Source of the DNA: an uncultured Cohaesibacter sp.
GTDB lineage: Bacteria > Pseudomonadota > Alphaproteobacteria > Rhizobiales > Cohaesibacteraceae
Assembly (NCBI RefSeq): GCF_963664735.1
Contig: NZ_OY761553.1
Location: 2,371,303 to 2,435,302, forward strand
Direction: 5' to 3'
Length of the DNA stretch: 64,000 nucleotides
Below, in pieces: positions 36,918-46,249 of the stretch (position 1 is the stretch's first letter; each line of letters begins with the position of its first letter). The position numbers were made by a program, and so were the translations under genes. The notes below the pieces were generated by a model. It worked only from the letters and a program-made list of their open reading frames with translations. It searched no databases and was not told the origin of the DNA.

Positions 36918-37625
36918 ATGCTTACTCACGAACGCATATGGCTGGCTATTGATATGCTGGCGCAAAGAGAAAACCTCTCTCCGTCCTCTCTTGCACGTCT
37001 TGCCGGGCTGGATGCGAGCATATTCAATCCCTCCAAGCGATTTCTTGGAAACGGGCGCCCGCGCTGGCCATCAACCGAATCCATCGCCAGGATTCTAAGC
37101 GCTACAGGCCTTTCGACCGAGGCCTTTTTTGTTGAACTTTTGGGAGAGCGGCGATGCGTCGTTTGGCCATATCAGGACATTCTCGCACAAATTCCGGCTT
37201 CTGACATACCGCACCTGTTTCTTGAGACAGAAACGCCAGAGCCTTCGATCAAAAGGGGCGAGACTGAAACGGCCACCACATCTTGCCCTTCAAGCCCTCC
37301 AGAAGCGCGGCAATTACAAAAGGTGAGCGATCCCGCAGAGCGGGTCTTTGTGCTGCAACTGGAAACCGACGACTTTGCTCCATATTTCAAGAAGAAGGCC
37401 ATATTGCTACTGGGGATCTTCTGTCCGGCGCAAATTGGTGATCGCGTGATATATTTTGGCCACGCAAAACAGGCAAAAAGCAAGGAGCTCATGCTTCTTG
37501 GCGACATTGTCTCCGGATCTGATGACAGGCTCTATATCCGCCCCCTGACGCAGGCTGGGCTGGAAGAGCCAGTTTTGCGCAGCAATGAAAGGCAGATCGC
37601 AAAAATATTGTGGGCATCACAATAG
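36918..37625 (+). CDS. XRE/S24-type regulator lacking the peptidase serine
   Basis: A 235-residue protein of the chromosomal XRE-S24 group of Rhizobiales. The N-terminal helix-turn-helix (about 5-75) has LSPSSLARLAGLDASIFNPS and RPRWPSTESIARIL. The C-terminal half (about 135-235) has the S24/LexA-like beta fold: the start VFVLQLETDDFAPYFK, then GDRVIYF and the C-terminal AKILWASQ. In active members the first segment ends in SGDSM with the catalytic Ser; here the aligned residues are ETDDF, so the Ser is lost and self-cleavage is unlikely. Start ATG 36918; a 20-bp palindrome lies 45 bp upstream. It may act as a non-cleavable repressor. Confidence 0.82.
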   Translation: MLTHERIWLAIDMLAQRENLSPSSLARLAGLDASIFNPSKRFLGNGRPRWPSTESIARILSATGLSTEAFFVELLGERRCVVWPYQDILAQIPASDIPHLFLETETPEPSIKRGETETATTSCPSSPPEARQLQKVSDPAERVFVLQLETDDFAPYFKKKAILLLGIFCPAQIGDRVIYFGHAKQAKSKELMLLGDIVSGSDDRLYIRPLTQAGLEEPVLRSNERQIAKILWASQ

Positions 37626-37865
37626 CGACAGCATGCATGTCTTCCCCACACCCTGCAAAGGTTCGGCTGAAAGCTCCGCATGCTTCAAAGTGAGCACACA
37701 ATCACCTTGATAGTCCTCCCGGCTATCGCCTTTTCCCTGTTTTTCTGCCGTCCCTTGCTGAAGCGCTTTCAATTTCTGGAACTGAAGCTATATTCTCAAT
37801 GAATATCCAAAATTGGCTTTGGCCATAGAGCATTTCACAGCAATAGCGTAAATTTCGGGCGATGC

Positions 37866-39005
37866 ATGAGCAGAAAACGGCGGACAATTGGAAAACCGGT
37901 AGAAGAAGCCGACCATTATGCCAGTCGGCAGCCTGATCAGGAACGTTCATGGCTCGATAGGCTCTTGAGCAGCACGATGCTCGTGGCTTCGTCCTTTGCT
38001 CTGACGGCGCTTGTTTTCTATCTTTTCTGGTATTGGCAAGGCGGCACTTCATCACCTCAGGATCTTTATCAATCCACGATGGAGCGTCAAAAGCTGGAGG
38101 CCTCTGATACTGTGCGTCAGCGCAAACCATCGCCAGCACCGACAGAAGCACTTGCACCGGAAAGCCAGAAGCGAGATCCCGTTGCAGAGAATATGCAAGT
38201 TCTGTTGCAAGGCCCTGAGGCAGGAGACCTTGTGGCTCCCCCTGAGCGCAATGTGACCCCCGGCTATGCACTCTCGCCTTATTATCAGGCAACTCCGCTG
38301 GTTCGAGAAAATGGCAAGCCGCTTCCCCCTGCTCCGGAGCCAGACCCTTTGCCGGAGATTTTTCGGCGGGCTTCTGTACAATCTCCGACCCGCCTTTCAC
38401 TCACTGTAAGCAAATTCCGAGAAGTCGAGGTCAATCTGGCACATTTGAAAGCCGCAGACAGCAATGCAGAATGCTGGATGGCCGGACGGGCCGCCCAATG
38501 CAGCAAGCTCGGCGCAACAGCCTTGCAGCGATTTATACGGGCTCGCGCCGTACGCTGCGACTGGGTGGGAGAGAGCGGAGCCAGCAATGATGAAAAGGCC
38601 AAGGATGGCTCAGAACAGGCCACCTGTTATCTCGGGCCGGGCATCAACCAGTTCAAGGCAGACGAACAGCCGGTCAATGTCACGGACCTCGCCAGCTGGG
38701 TTGTCCGCTTCGGGTGGGCAGAACCTGAAGACGGCTACTATCAGGACGAGCTCTTCGAAGCCAAACAGGCACAGCGGGGGCTTTTTGCCACCAAGGCCAC
38801 GGCGAGCAGCGACGATGTATTGGCCCGCCAGCAGGAAACCAACGAGGTTTCATCGATGCTCAAGAACCAGACAGAGGCAATTGCACCGATTTCCGATCAC
38901 GATCTTCTGGCGGGAGCCAACGCGGGAACATTGTCGATCATGACCGCGCCCAAGCCGGTGGAGAAAAAGGAACTTCCTCTGCCACCCGGCTTCGAGATGG
39001 AATGA
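37866..39005 (+). CDS. Membrane-anchored protein with degenerate staphylococcal-nuclease-like domain
   Basis: A 379-residue protein: cytoplasmic basic N-terminus (1-30), one membrane helix (about 34-56), a proline-rich linker (60-165), a domain (about 175-315), then a low-complexity tail. The domain looks like the thermonuclease (SNase) fold: VEVNLAHLKAADSNAECW, then KLGATALQRFI, RARAVRCDW, and the C-terminal ASWVVRFGWAEPE and ELFEAKQAQRGLF. The SNase active-site Arg/Asp/Glu set is not evident, so it is probably a binding domain rather than a nuclease. Known relatives are annotated as thermonuclease-like or succinoglycan-related. Convergent with the secreted hydrolase gene. Confidence 0.7.
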   Translation: MSRKRRTIGKPVEEADHYASRQPDQERSWLDRLLSSTMLVASSFALTALVFYLFWYWQGGTSSPQDLYQSTMERQKLEASDTVRQRKPSPAPTEALAPESQKRDPVAENMQVLLQGPEAGDLVAPPERNVTPGYALSPYYQATPLVRENGKPLPPAPEPDPLPEIFRRASVQSPTRLSLTVSKFREVEVNLAHLKAADSNAECWMAGRAAQCSKLGATALQRFIRARAVRCDWVGESGASNDEKAKDGSEQATCYLGPGINQFKADEQPVNVTDLASWVVRFGWAEPEDGYYQDELFEAKQAQRGLFATKATASSDDVLARQQETNEVSSMLKNQTEAIAPISDHDLLAGANAGTLSIMTAPKPVEKKELPLPPGFEME

Positions 39006-39081
39006 TTTTCTTCTTGTCTGCGAGCTTTATTGTCCATGATTTACCGTCTGTGCTTGGCATTTTTGCAGGACGGAAATCCAA

Positions 39082-40548
39082 CTATTTCTTGGCAAACTGC
39101 GGCTTGAGCACAAAGGATGGTTCGCGCTTTTCAGCACAGGATGTGTCCAGCGCATCCGGTCTCCCGCCCGCAAGAAAAGCCTCGGCAATTTGCCTTACAC
39201 AAGGCTGATTGCTGAAGACATCGTGCCCCCCGAACGGTAGTTTGACCCAAGCGGCATTGCTAAAAAGCGAGAGAGAATCGGCCACTTTCTCAGGCATCAC
39301 AATCGGGTCCAACTCGCCATTGAGGATCAGCACCGGACGGCTCGATTTACTTCCCTTGTCCCACCCCTTTTCAAGCTTGATGACATTGGACGCTTTTTGG
39401 CCCAACGTTTCACAGGCCTGCCGGTAGAACTCCACCGTCAAGGGTTGCTTCAAATCCAGAGAAGACTGATCTGCCAGACGGTTTATGTCTTCGGCACAGG
39501 ACAAGGCAAAGTGCATCAGTAAGCTGATATTCTTCATCGACTGGGGCAATGGGTCTGGCGGCGTCCAGATTGTCTTATCGGCCAGAGCCTTATCAAGGCT
39601 CAATGTCGTCGCGGCAATGTCCGCAGGAACTGCTCCCGCCTTGTTCTGCGCCAAAAGTGAGGTTAGCCGCTTGCTATAGAAGAAAGCCTGCGCCGAGGCG
39701 GGAATGACCGCGCTTTCTTCCAGCTTTGCCCTGCTCATGGCAAAAGGCAGGCGCTGATAATCCCAATAGAGATCGGGGAAGGCTGTGCGGCAGGGATCGT
39801 CTTCATTGCAGCTCTCGATCACTTCATCAATTTTCTCTATCGGGCTCCAGTCAAACAGTTTGGTTGCCAAAAAGAGCGGACCGTTGAAGACAATACGGTC
39901 AATGCCCTTTTCATCACGGCGGATCAGGCCTTGCGCCACACGCGCTCCATAGGAGCTGGCAATGATCGCCCATTTGTCGATCCCGAGGGCATAGCGCAAA
40001 GCCCGATAATCCTCGACGGCAAAACCGGTGCTGTAATCCGATAAGCGCAAGCCGCTTGCTTCGGCTGATTTCACACAACTGGCCAGAGCTTCCGAATCGA
40101 CCATTTCATTTTCACCCAAGGCATCGGTGCAAAACAAGGCTTCGGACATAGGTCCTGTGCCCCGCTGATCCATGAGAATGATTTCACGATCCTGACGCAG
40201 AAACTTGAGATTCTTGACGATATTCTTTTGCAGAAGAATGACCGATTGGCCCGGCCCGCCCCCCAGTATCAGCAATGGGGGCTTGCTCGCTTCAGCCCCC
40301 AAAGGCGCAAAGCGCATCACCGGCAAGACCATGGGGCGATTGGAGATGTCGTTCCAGTCCGATGGGACATGGAATAGAAAACAAACCACATCCTCCCCTT
40401 GCACAGCTTCACTGGGGCAGGAAATGGGCTCCAGCGGCACATGGCTGTCTTCAGCTCTTGCGGAAAAGGATGCGACTACGGCTCCGAATAGCCATAGCAT
40501 AAATGCTGGCAGAAAAAAGCGCATCTGTCTTGGTCTGCCAGCACTCAT
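39082..40548 (-). CDS. Secreted alpha/beta hydrolase (proline iminopeptidase/TAP-like)
   Basis: A 488-residue exported hydrolase. Signal peptide 1-32 with cleavage after FSARA. The alpha/beta core has the oxyanion motif LILGGGPGQS, LMDQRGTG, the nucleophile Ser in ASSYGARVA (ASSYG in place of GxSxG), the acid in LNGELDPIV and the His in GGHDVF, a set typical of peptidase family S33 and TAP-like enzymes. It likely cleaves N-terminal amino acids from peptides or hydrolyses esters in the periplasm. It follows lysS by 34 bp on the same strand, so the two may be cotranscribed. Confidence 0.85.
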   Translation of the reverse strand: MSAGRPRQMRFFLPAFMLWLFGAVVASFSARAEDSHVPLEPISCPSEAVQGEDVVCFLFHVPSDWNDISNRPMVLPVMRFAPLGAEASKPPLLILGGGPGQSVILLQKNIVKNLKFLRQDREIILMDQRGTGPMSEALFCTDALGENEMVDSEALASCVKSAEASGLRLSDYSTGFAVEDYRALRYALGIDKWAIIASSYGARVAQGLIRRDEKGIDRIVFNGPLFLATKLFDWSPIEKIDEVIESCNEDDPCRTAFPDLYWDYQRLPFAMSRAKLEESAVIPASAQAFFYSKRLTSLLAQNKAGAVPADIAATTLSLDKALADKTIWTPPDPLPQSMKNISLLMHFALSCAEDINRLADQSSLDLKQPLTVEFYRQACETLGQKASNVIKLEKGWDKGSKSSRPVLILNGELDPIVMPEKVADSLSLFSNAAWVKLPFGGHDVFSNQPCVRQIAEAFLAGGRPDALDTSCAEKREPSFVLKPQFAKK

Positions 40549-40582
40549 TTAGGTAGCTCCCTTGGTGAAGGAAAAGCAGAAG

Positions 40583-42205
40583 TTACTTGGTGAGCAATTC
40601 ACCCTTCAGACCCTTTTCGATCAGCGCGATGGTGTTTTCAACGCCGTAAAGCGCAATGAACGACCCAAAGCGCGGTCCCTGATCCTGCCCCAGCAGCACC
40701 TGATAGAGAGCCTTGAACCAATCGCGCAGATTGCCAAACTCGTAGGCGTTGCCAACAGCGAAGACTTCGGTCTGCAATTCTTCGGCGTCGGTCACCTCGG
40801 TCATGCCAGCGAGGCGCTTTGCCAGATCCTGCATGGCGGTCGCTTCCATCTGAGTTGCTGCGCGGAAAACCTTCTTGGGTTTGACGAAATCCTCGAAATA
40901 GCGGATTGCGTAACCAACCAGTTCGTCGAGCTTGGGATGGGTCTTGGCACTCGCACCCGGCACGTAGCGGGAAATGAAGCCCCAGAGAACATCCTTGTCC
41001 TGCGCGTTGGCAGCGCTCACGAGATTGAGCAGCAGCGCAAAGCTGATCGGCATGTCAACCTTGGGCGGATTGCCCGAATGGATGTGCCAGGTCGGATTGT
41101 TGAGCTGCTTGGTTATGTCTTCCTTTTCGACGTTATCAAGGAAGGTGAAATACTCGTCCACCGCCTTCGGGATCACATCGAAATAGAGCTTCTTGGCGGT
41201 TTTCGGCTTCTGATACATGAAGAGTGACAGGCTTTCGGGCGACGCATAGGTCAACCACTCCTCGATGGTGAGGCCGTTGCCCTTGGATTTGGAAATCTTG
41301 GCGCCCTGATCATCAAGGAACAGCTCGTAGGACAGGCTTTCCGGCTGCGGCTTGCCCAGCGCACGGCAGATCTTGGTGGAGAGCTTGACGCTGTCGATCA
41401 GATCCTTGCCGCTCATTTCATAGGCGACATCAAGGGCTGCCCAGCGCATGGCCCAGTCGGCCTTCCACTGACATTTGACGGCACCACCGGTGACCGGCAC
41501 TTCCACCTTCTCATTGGTTTCCGGATCCAGATAGACCACCGTGCCCTTGGAAACATTACGCTCGATCATCGGCACCTGAAGCACCTTGCCGGTGCGCGGG
41601 CAGACCGGCAGGAACGGCGAGTAGGTTGCCTGCCGTTCCTTGCCCAGTGTTGGCAGAATGATGGCCATGACCTTGTCATAGACTTCCAGCATTCTCAGCA
41701 GGGTCTCGTCGAACTGGCCTGAGGTATAATAATGGGTCGAGGAGGCAAATTCATAATCGAAGCCAAACTGATCAAGAAAATTGCACAAGCGTGCGTTGTT
41801 ATGCTGGGCAAAGCCTTCATGGGTGCCGAACGGGTCTGGCACCTTTGTGAGAGGCAAGCCCAGATGCTGCGCCAGCATTTCCTGATTGGGCAGATTGGTC
41901 GGCACCTTGCGGAAACCATCCATATCATCGGAGAAGCAGAGCATGCGTGTCTTGACTTCATCTTTGGTGATGGCGCGAAAAGCCGTACGCACCATGGACG
42001 TACGAGCAACCTCACCAAAGGTGCCGATATGCGGCAGGCCTGACGGACCGTAGCCTGTTTCGAACAGAACCTCGTCGGGCATGCCCGATTTTTCATAGCG
42101 TTTGACCAGCTTTCGTGCCTCTTCAAACGGCCAGGCCTTGGACGTTGCTGCAGCTTCGACGAGTTCATCGGAGAGCGCGAGCGGAAGGGCGGTTTGCGAA
42201 GTCAT
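40583..42205 (-). CDS. lysS: Class I lysyl-tRNA synthetase
   Basis: A 540-residue class I LysRS (LysK type), the archaeal form also used by alphaproteobacteria and spirochaetes in place of the class II enzyme. Motifs: the HIGH-like HIGT in [11 protein letters not shown] (about 48), and KMSKS as KISKSKGN near 290. ATG 42205 begins MTSQTALPL; the frame stays open further upstream but without a family-like sequence. It charges tRNA-Lys. It is the first gene of a unit with the hydrolase. Confidence 0.97.
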   Translation of the reverse strand: MTSQTALPLALSDELVEAAATSKAWPFEEARKLVKRYEKSGMPDEVLFETGYGPSGLPHIGTFGEVARTSMVRTAFRAITKDEVKTRMLCFSDDMDGFRKVPTNLPNQEMLAQHLGLPLTKVPDPFGTHEGFAQHNNARLCNFLDQFGFDYEFASSTHYYTSGQFDETLLRMLEVYDKVMAIILPTLGKERQATYSPFLPVCPRTGKVLQVPMIERNVSKGTVVYLDPETNEKVEVPVTGGAVKCQWKADWAMRWAALDVAYEMSGKDLIDSVKLSTKICRALGKPQPESLSYELFLDDQGAKISKSKGNGLTIEEWLTYASPESLSLFMYQKPKTAKKLYFDVIPKAVDEYFTFLDNVEKEDITKQLNNPTWHIHSGNPPKVDMPISFALLLNLVSAANAQDKDVLWGFISRYVPGASAKTHPKLDELVGYAIRYFEDFVKPKKVFRAATQMEATAMQDLAKRLAGMTEVTDAEELQTEVFAVGNAYEFGNLRDWFKALYQVLLGQDQGPRFGSFIALYGVENTIALIEKGLKGELLTK

Positions 42206-42594
42206 AGTCAGATTCCTTGGGTGTCCTTGATGATCGAACAGCAGGCAATCCATAAGCCTCTGAAAGATCATTGAAAAGGCAGCATATCTCATGCATGCCA
42301 GATGAAGTTGTGACAATAAACAAGCTGACGGCCACCAGTTCGGCAAGCCGTCGACGCAGTTCTAGCCGATCAAGAAGCTCAAGAAAAGGGACTTTTTTGG
42401 CACAAACGCAAGCCAATTTTTACCGAGAGGCAAGGCAAGCGGCCTGAATGAGGCTCCGATGGGCGCTGCCCACAAGAAACACCTATCGTCATGCTTGATC
42501 CAGAGCTTGATGATGCCTAAGTTCTAATAAACTTGATGAATAGTCAGGCAACTGTGCTCTTTTGCGTGAAGAGTGCCAAAACAGGAAGTGAAGA
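42206..42594. other. Divergent promoter region, lysS / TerB gene
   Basis: 389 bases between divergent genes. I find no gene, T-box-like element or operator. AT content rises near 42500-42560, where the TerB promoter must lie. Confidence 0.5.
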
Positions 42595-43008
42595 ATGACC
42601 AAGATCGTCTCGCCGGAAGAAGCCCTTATCTATGTAATGGTTTCAACATCCGCCGCCGACAGGACCATGACCGACTCTGAGCTCTTGAAAATCGGGGAAG
42701 AGGTTCAGACCCTGCCCGTTTTTTCAGATTTCGACCATGAACGCCTGATTTCGGTTTCTCGCGATTGCTCTGACTTGCTAGCTGAAGGTGGGGTCGATCT
42801 TGTTCTCAAGGTTGTTCGCGCCAGCTTGCCCGAAAAGCTGCGCGAAACCGCTTATGCTTTGGCAATCGAGGTTGCTGCTGCTGATTTGCAGGTTGAGCAG
42901 GATGAATTGCAGTTTTTGCTGCTGCTTCGTGACGAACTGGAACTCGATAGGCTGCATGTCGGCGCCATCGAGCACAGCGCGCGCGTCCGTTATCGCCGGA
43001 TGTACTAA
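42595..43008 (+). CDS. TerB-like protein
   Basis: A 137-residue helical protein of the TerB/tellurite-resistance type found in alphaproteobacteria: EEALIYVMVSTSAADRTMT near the start and AYALAIEVAAADLQVEQDEL in the middle show the duplicated helical acidic motif. No other ter genes are near, so a tellurite role is not implied; members of this family bind divalent cations or act at the membrane. Cytoplasmic, no signal peptide. Function unknown. Confidence 0.85.
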   Translation: MTKIVSPEEALIYVMVSTSAADRTMTDSELLKIGEEVQTLPVFSDFDHERLISVSRDCSDLLAEGGVDLVLKVVRASLPEKLRETAYALAIEVAAADLQVEQDELQFLLLLRDELELDRLHVGAIEHSARVRYRRMY

Positions 43009-43568
43009 CAACACGCGCCAGCGAAAAGCACATAAACGAGCGTCAGGCATTGCCCTTCTTCGCCTTGTTGAAGATAGAAATTTTGCATTGCCTGGTGCTC
43101 ATGCCGGATGAGCTGTTCCCCGATCATCCTCACAGCTAACTCCGTTTTGCTTTTCGGAGGGCATCTTTACTCAACGCACAAAGGGCTGCGCGCCCGGTCA
43201 ACCCATTTTATGGGAACCAAAGCCAACGAACCGCGTTGGCCAGAAAAGGTTCTTCTGGTTGGATAACTTTGTCGTTGGCTAGATGGATATGAGGTGATCC
43301 ATTCGCAAAAAATGGGGATTTTAGATTTTTCTGAATAACCTTGCGATTTTGGCCATACCTTTGTTGAACTGGTGCCATTTTGTTCTGCGTGTCATCAATT
43401 TGTTGCAAGATTGATAAATTCAGTCAGTCCGGGAGTGATGCGCGCAGCTTCAAACACTGAGCCATAGCCCCACAGAACTGACAACAGAAAAACAGGCATT
43501 GATCGAACTGGCAACAGCGATTTGCTTTACTGTACTTTGAAATCGGTCTTGAGAGGGGAGAATGAGCG
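43009..43568. other. Intergenic region with a run of hairpins
   Basis: 560 bases without a convincing gene. The stretch 43202-43302 has four hairpins in 100 bases, described separately. The right end contains the acyltransferase promoter. Confidence 0.5.
43202..43302. other. Four clustered hairpins, candidate structured RNA
   Basis: In order: CCCA/TGGG (43202-43214), GCCAACG/CGTTGGC (43222-43228 with 43234-43240), CCAGAA/TTCTGG (43240-43245 with 43253-43258), and ATGGAT/ATCCAT (43283-43288 with 43297-43302). There is no T run nearby, so the strand and the function are unknown. Confidence 0.35.
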
Positions 43569-44531
43569 ATGGAAGAAACTCTGACACAGAAATCCATGCG
43601 CGTCATTTTTGATGGCGTGAACAAGGCCCAGTCTTCTCTCGTTGCCCGACAGTCCCGGCGTCATCTGGAGCGCACCGCTCATATCCCGGACGATGTACGC
43701 GAATTGGTGGATTGGTATATAGAAGTGCGTGCGCGCCATTTGGTGACTGGCCGTTTTGGCCCCGCTTATGCTCCTCTCATTCGCAAAGCCGTTCGCTACA
43801 AAAATCTCTGCCGCTTGATTTCCGGTTGGCGCTACAATGAGTCCGGCTACCAGATGGCCGAAGCGATGCTGGCGCTTATGGAGCCTCGAGTTTCGACAAC
43901 CGGCCTTCAGTATTTGCCTCAAAACGGAGGATGTCTGGTCGCGACCAACCACCCGACAGGGCTACCCGATGGCTTGGCGCTTTTTGATCAGGTGCGCAAG
44001 GTCCGGCAGGATCTGGCTCTGTTCGTATTTGCAGATCTTTTATCGATCAACCCGAACGCCACCGACCTGATGATCCCTGTCGAATGGCGGCCCAACCTTC
44101 GCGACAGATCGGCGATGAAGCGGACCATGTCCATCGCCGCCGAGGCTTTTCGAAATGACCGCTGCGTGGGGATCTTTCCATCCGGTCGCCTGTCTTACTG
44201 GAACGGTTTGCGGCTCAAGGAACGTCCATGGAACTCAAGCTTTCTGCGTATGGCGAAGAAACACAAGATCCCGATCGTTCCGGGCCATATCCGCGCCCGC
44301 AACTCGCTTACTTTCTACGCTCTTAGCCAGATTTCAACCGAGCTGCGCGATATCCAGTCGATTCGTGAGCTGCAAAACAAGCATGGCGCAAAGTTTCACA
44401 TAACCCTTGGCAAACCCATTGATCCGGACAGTCTGATCGGGGATCAGGAAGAGATCACAGCCAAGATGCAGCGCTATGTAGAGGATATTTTACCCAAGCA
44501 TCCCGACCGTGCCTTCGACCCAAAGGCATAG
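43569..44531 (+). CDS. 1-acylglycerol-phosphate-type acyltransferase
   Basis: A 320-residue acyltransferase of the PlsC/hemolysin-like branch. The catalytic motif reads NHPTGLPDG (about 118-126), a variant of HX4D with one extra residue between His and Asp; later come FPSGRLSYW (substrate-binding motif, E replaced by S) and PIVPGHIRARN. It should acylate a phospholipid or ornithine lipid precursor in the inner membrane. Start ATG 43569, 8 bases after AGGGGAG. Stand-alone gene; codirectional with tdk, 158 bp downstream. Confidence 0.8.
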   Translation: MEETLTQKSMRVIFDGVNKAQSSLVARQSRRHLERTAHIPDDVRELVDWYIEVRARHLVTGRFGPAYAPLIRKAVRYKNLCRLISGWRYNESGYQMAEAMLALMEPRVSTTGLQYLPQNGGCLVATNHPTGLPDGLALFDQVRKVRQDLALFVFADLLSINPNATDLMIPVEWRPNLRDRSAMKRTMSIAAEAFRNDRCVGIFPSGRLSYWNGLRLKERPWNSSFLRMAKKHKIPIVPGHIRARNSLTFYALSQISTELRDIQSIRELQNKHGAKFHITLGKPIDPDSLIGDQEEITAKMQRYVEDILPKHPDRAFDPKA

Positions 44532-44689
44532 AATTGTCCGGCCGTTGCAGGATCGCCGCTGGCCTCATTGCCAGAGGACCCACGCCTCATCCACATGCGG
44601 CAAGAGAGCATTGAGCAGCCCTCTTGCATATTGGCGCAAGCGGATTTAGCAACAGGGAACCCTTTCGATTGCCAAAGGACGATTCCCGC

Positions 44690-45325
44690 ATGTCTAAAGT
44701 CTATTTTACCTATTCGGCGATGAACGCAGGCAAGTCCACCTTGCTTTTGCAGGCTTCATATAACTATGTCGAACGAGGCATGCGGACGCTGCTCTATACA
44801 GCAGCACTGGATAACCGCACCAAGGTTGGCGAGATTTCATCCCGCATCGGACTGATGGCCGAGGCCTTCATTTTTACTGCCGATACGGATCTGTTCGAGC
44901 ATATATGCAAGCAGTTTGACGTTGAAACGGGCAACAAGAAACCCAATTGCATCTTTTTCGATGAAGCCCAGTTTCTTTCTGAAGAACAGGTCTGGCAGCT
45001 TTGCCGGGTGGCAGACGAGCTGAAAATTCCGGTTATGTGCTATGGTCTCAGAACCGATTTCCAGGGCCAACTTTTCCCGGGGTCAAAATGCCTTCTGGCA
45101 TGGGCCGATGAATTACGGGAAGCTCGCACCATTTGCTGGTGTGGTCGCAAGGCCTCCATGGTGGTGCGCATAGACCATGACGGCAAGATCATCGATGAAG
45201 GCGATCAGGTCGTGATCGGGGGCGAAGAAAGCTATGTCTCTCTTTGCCGCAAGCATTGGGCCGAAAAAGATCTGGGCGATGCCGACCGGTCAGACCCTCA
45301 AGGAGACCTGCCATTTGATGCATGA
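44690..45325 (+). CDS. tdk: Thymidine kinase
   Basis: A 211-residue type II thymidine kinase that phosphorylates thymidine with ATP in nucleoside salvage. P-loop as AMNAGKST (about 10-17), the DEAQF motif near 88 and the structural zinc ligands in ICWCGRKA (about 150-155) and SLCRKHW. I use ATG 44690 because the frame's earlier Met lies in unlike sequence; [17 protein letters not shown] is the family start. Single gene. Confidence 0.96.
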   Translation: MSKVYFTYSAMNAGKSTLLLQASYNYVERGMRTLLYTAALDNRTKVGEISSRIGLMAEAFIFTADTDLFEHICKQFDVETGNKKPNCIFFDEAQFLSEEQVWQLCRVADELKIPVMCYGLRTDFQGQLFPGSKCLLAWADELREARTICWCGRKASMVVRIDHDGKIIDEGDQVVIGGEESYVSLCRKHWAEKDLGDADRSDPQGDLPFDA

Positions 45326-45448
45326 TAGCATGCCAGCCGCCACAGGCTGGCCATTATCCCATGCCAGACTGCCATACTCTGGTGCGCCAGTTCGTTGCGC
45401 CATATCTTGCCACTTCTTCTAGAATGGTCACCTTTCGCGAGCGGGATC

Positions 45449-46153
45449 ATGCGACCATGTGAGCCGAACCTGACAGACGCCGGTTATAATCGATGGAGCT
45501 TGCGCGGCTTCGGAACGATTGCGTCTTCACTTCTGATGCATGGGTTTTTACTGCTTATTCTGCTTTCCATCGCGCCAAAACTTTTGCCCCCGATAGAAAA
45601 AGAAGACCCGATTTCTGTAGAATTCGTCCCGCCGCCTGCCGCTCCTCCAGCCCCGCCAGAAAGAACGGCCGCACCAGCACCCGCACCGCAAGCATTGGCG
45701 GCCAAGCCTCAGGCGGATCCTGAGTTGGCGCCGGAAAATCCGTCTGCGCCGGTGAAACAACAGGACGGCATGATGCATTCTCGTCAGATATTCTCACAAG
45801 CCGTACTGACACAGAAAGGCAATGAGGAGGCCCTGGTCGACTATCGGAATCTGGCTCCGGATGAACAGCGCGAGCAGCTTTGTTCGCTGGAAACTCTTGA
45901 ACAAATCGCGATTTGGAGCAAGGTCTATAAACCCGAACGCATGGTCAGCTACACCTTCGGCGCAGTTCGATATGAAGGCGCACACGTCATCGCAAATGGC
46001 GCCGTTTTCTGGAGTCACGGCAACTGGCATCGGGTGAAGTTTGATTGCGAACTCTCCACCGACCAAAGCAAAGTGGTCAATCTAGCCTTTGCCGTGGGCA
46101 CCATTGTGCCCAAAAGCGATTGGGAAGACTATTATCTTACCGAATATAAGTGA
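45449..46153 (+). CDS. DUF930 membrane-anchored protein
   Basis: A 234-residue protein: basic N-terminus, one membrane helix (about 22-42, IASSLLMHGFLLLILLSIAP), a proline/alanine-rich stretch with TonB-like PPAAPPAPP, and a C-terminal DUF930 domain (about 115-234) with the family motifs ALVDYRNLAPDEQREQLC and LEQIAIW. DUF930 occurs in Rhizobiales envelope proteins of unknown function. Start ATG 45449. Convergent with the hydrolase at 46250 across a 12-bp tandem repeat. Confidence 0.8.
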   Translation: MRPCEPNLTDAGYNRWSLRGFGTIASSLLMHGFLLLILLSIAPKLLPPIEKEDPISVEFVPPPAAPPAPPERTAAPAPAPQALAAKPQADPELAPENPSAPVKQQDGMMHSRQIFSQAVLTQKGNEEALVDYRNLAPDEQREQLCSLETLEQIAIWSKVYKPERMVSYTFGAVRYEGAHVIANGAVFWSHGNWHRVKFDCELSTDQSKVVNLAFAVGTIVPKSDWEDYYLTEYK

Positions 46154-46168
46154 CGAGCAGAGCACCGG

Positions 46169-46214
46169 ATGCTGTCCCAAATGCTGCCCCAAATGCTGCC
46201 CCAAATGCTGCCAA
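46169..46214. repeat. 12-bp tandem repeat between convergent genes
   Basis: Four adjoining units: ATGCTGTCCCAA, two perfect ATGCTGCCCCAA and a shortened ATGCTGCCAA. It lies in the 96-base gap between DUF930 and the hydrolase, so it is untranslated on either strand as far as I can tell. Confidence 0.9.
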
Positions 46215-46249
46215 GTCGGGCTTGGCTCAGGCACCTTGAGGATTGGGCC

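Noticed and set aside
3459-42285. Near-identical short segments TGAAAGATCGTTGAAAAG (near 3459) and TGAAAGATCATTGAAAAG (near 42260)
   Set aside because: One mismatch over 18 bases, but neither is in a common context, and short AT-rich matches of this length occur by chance.
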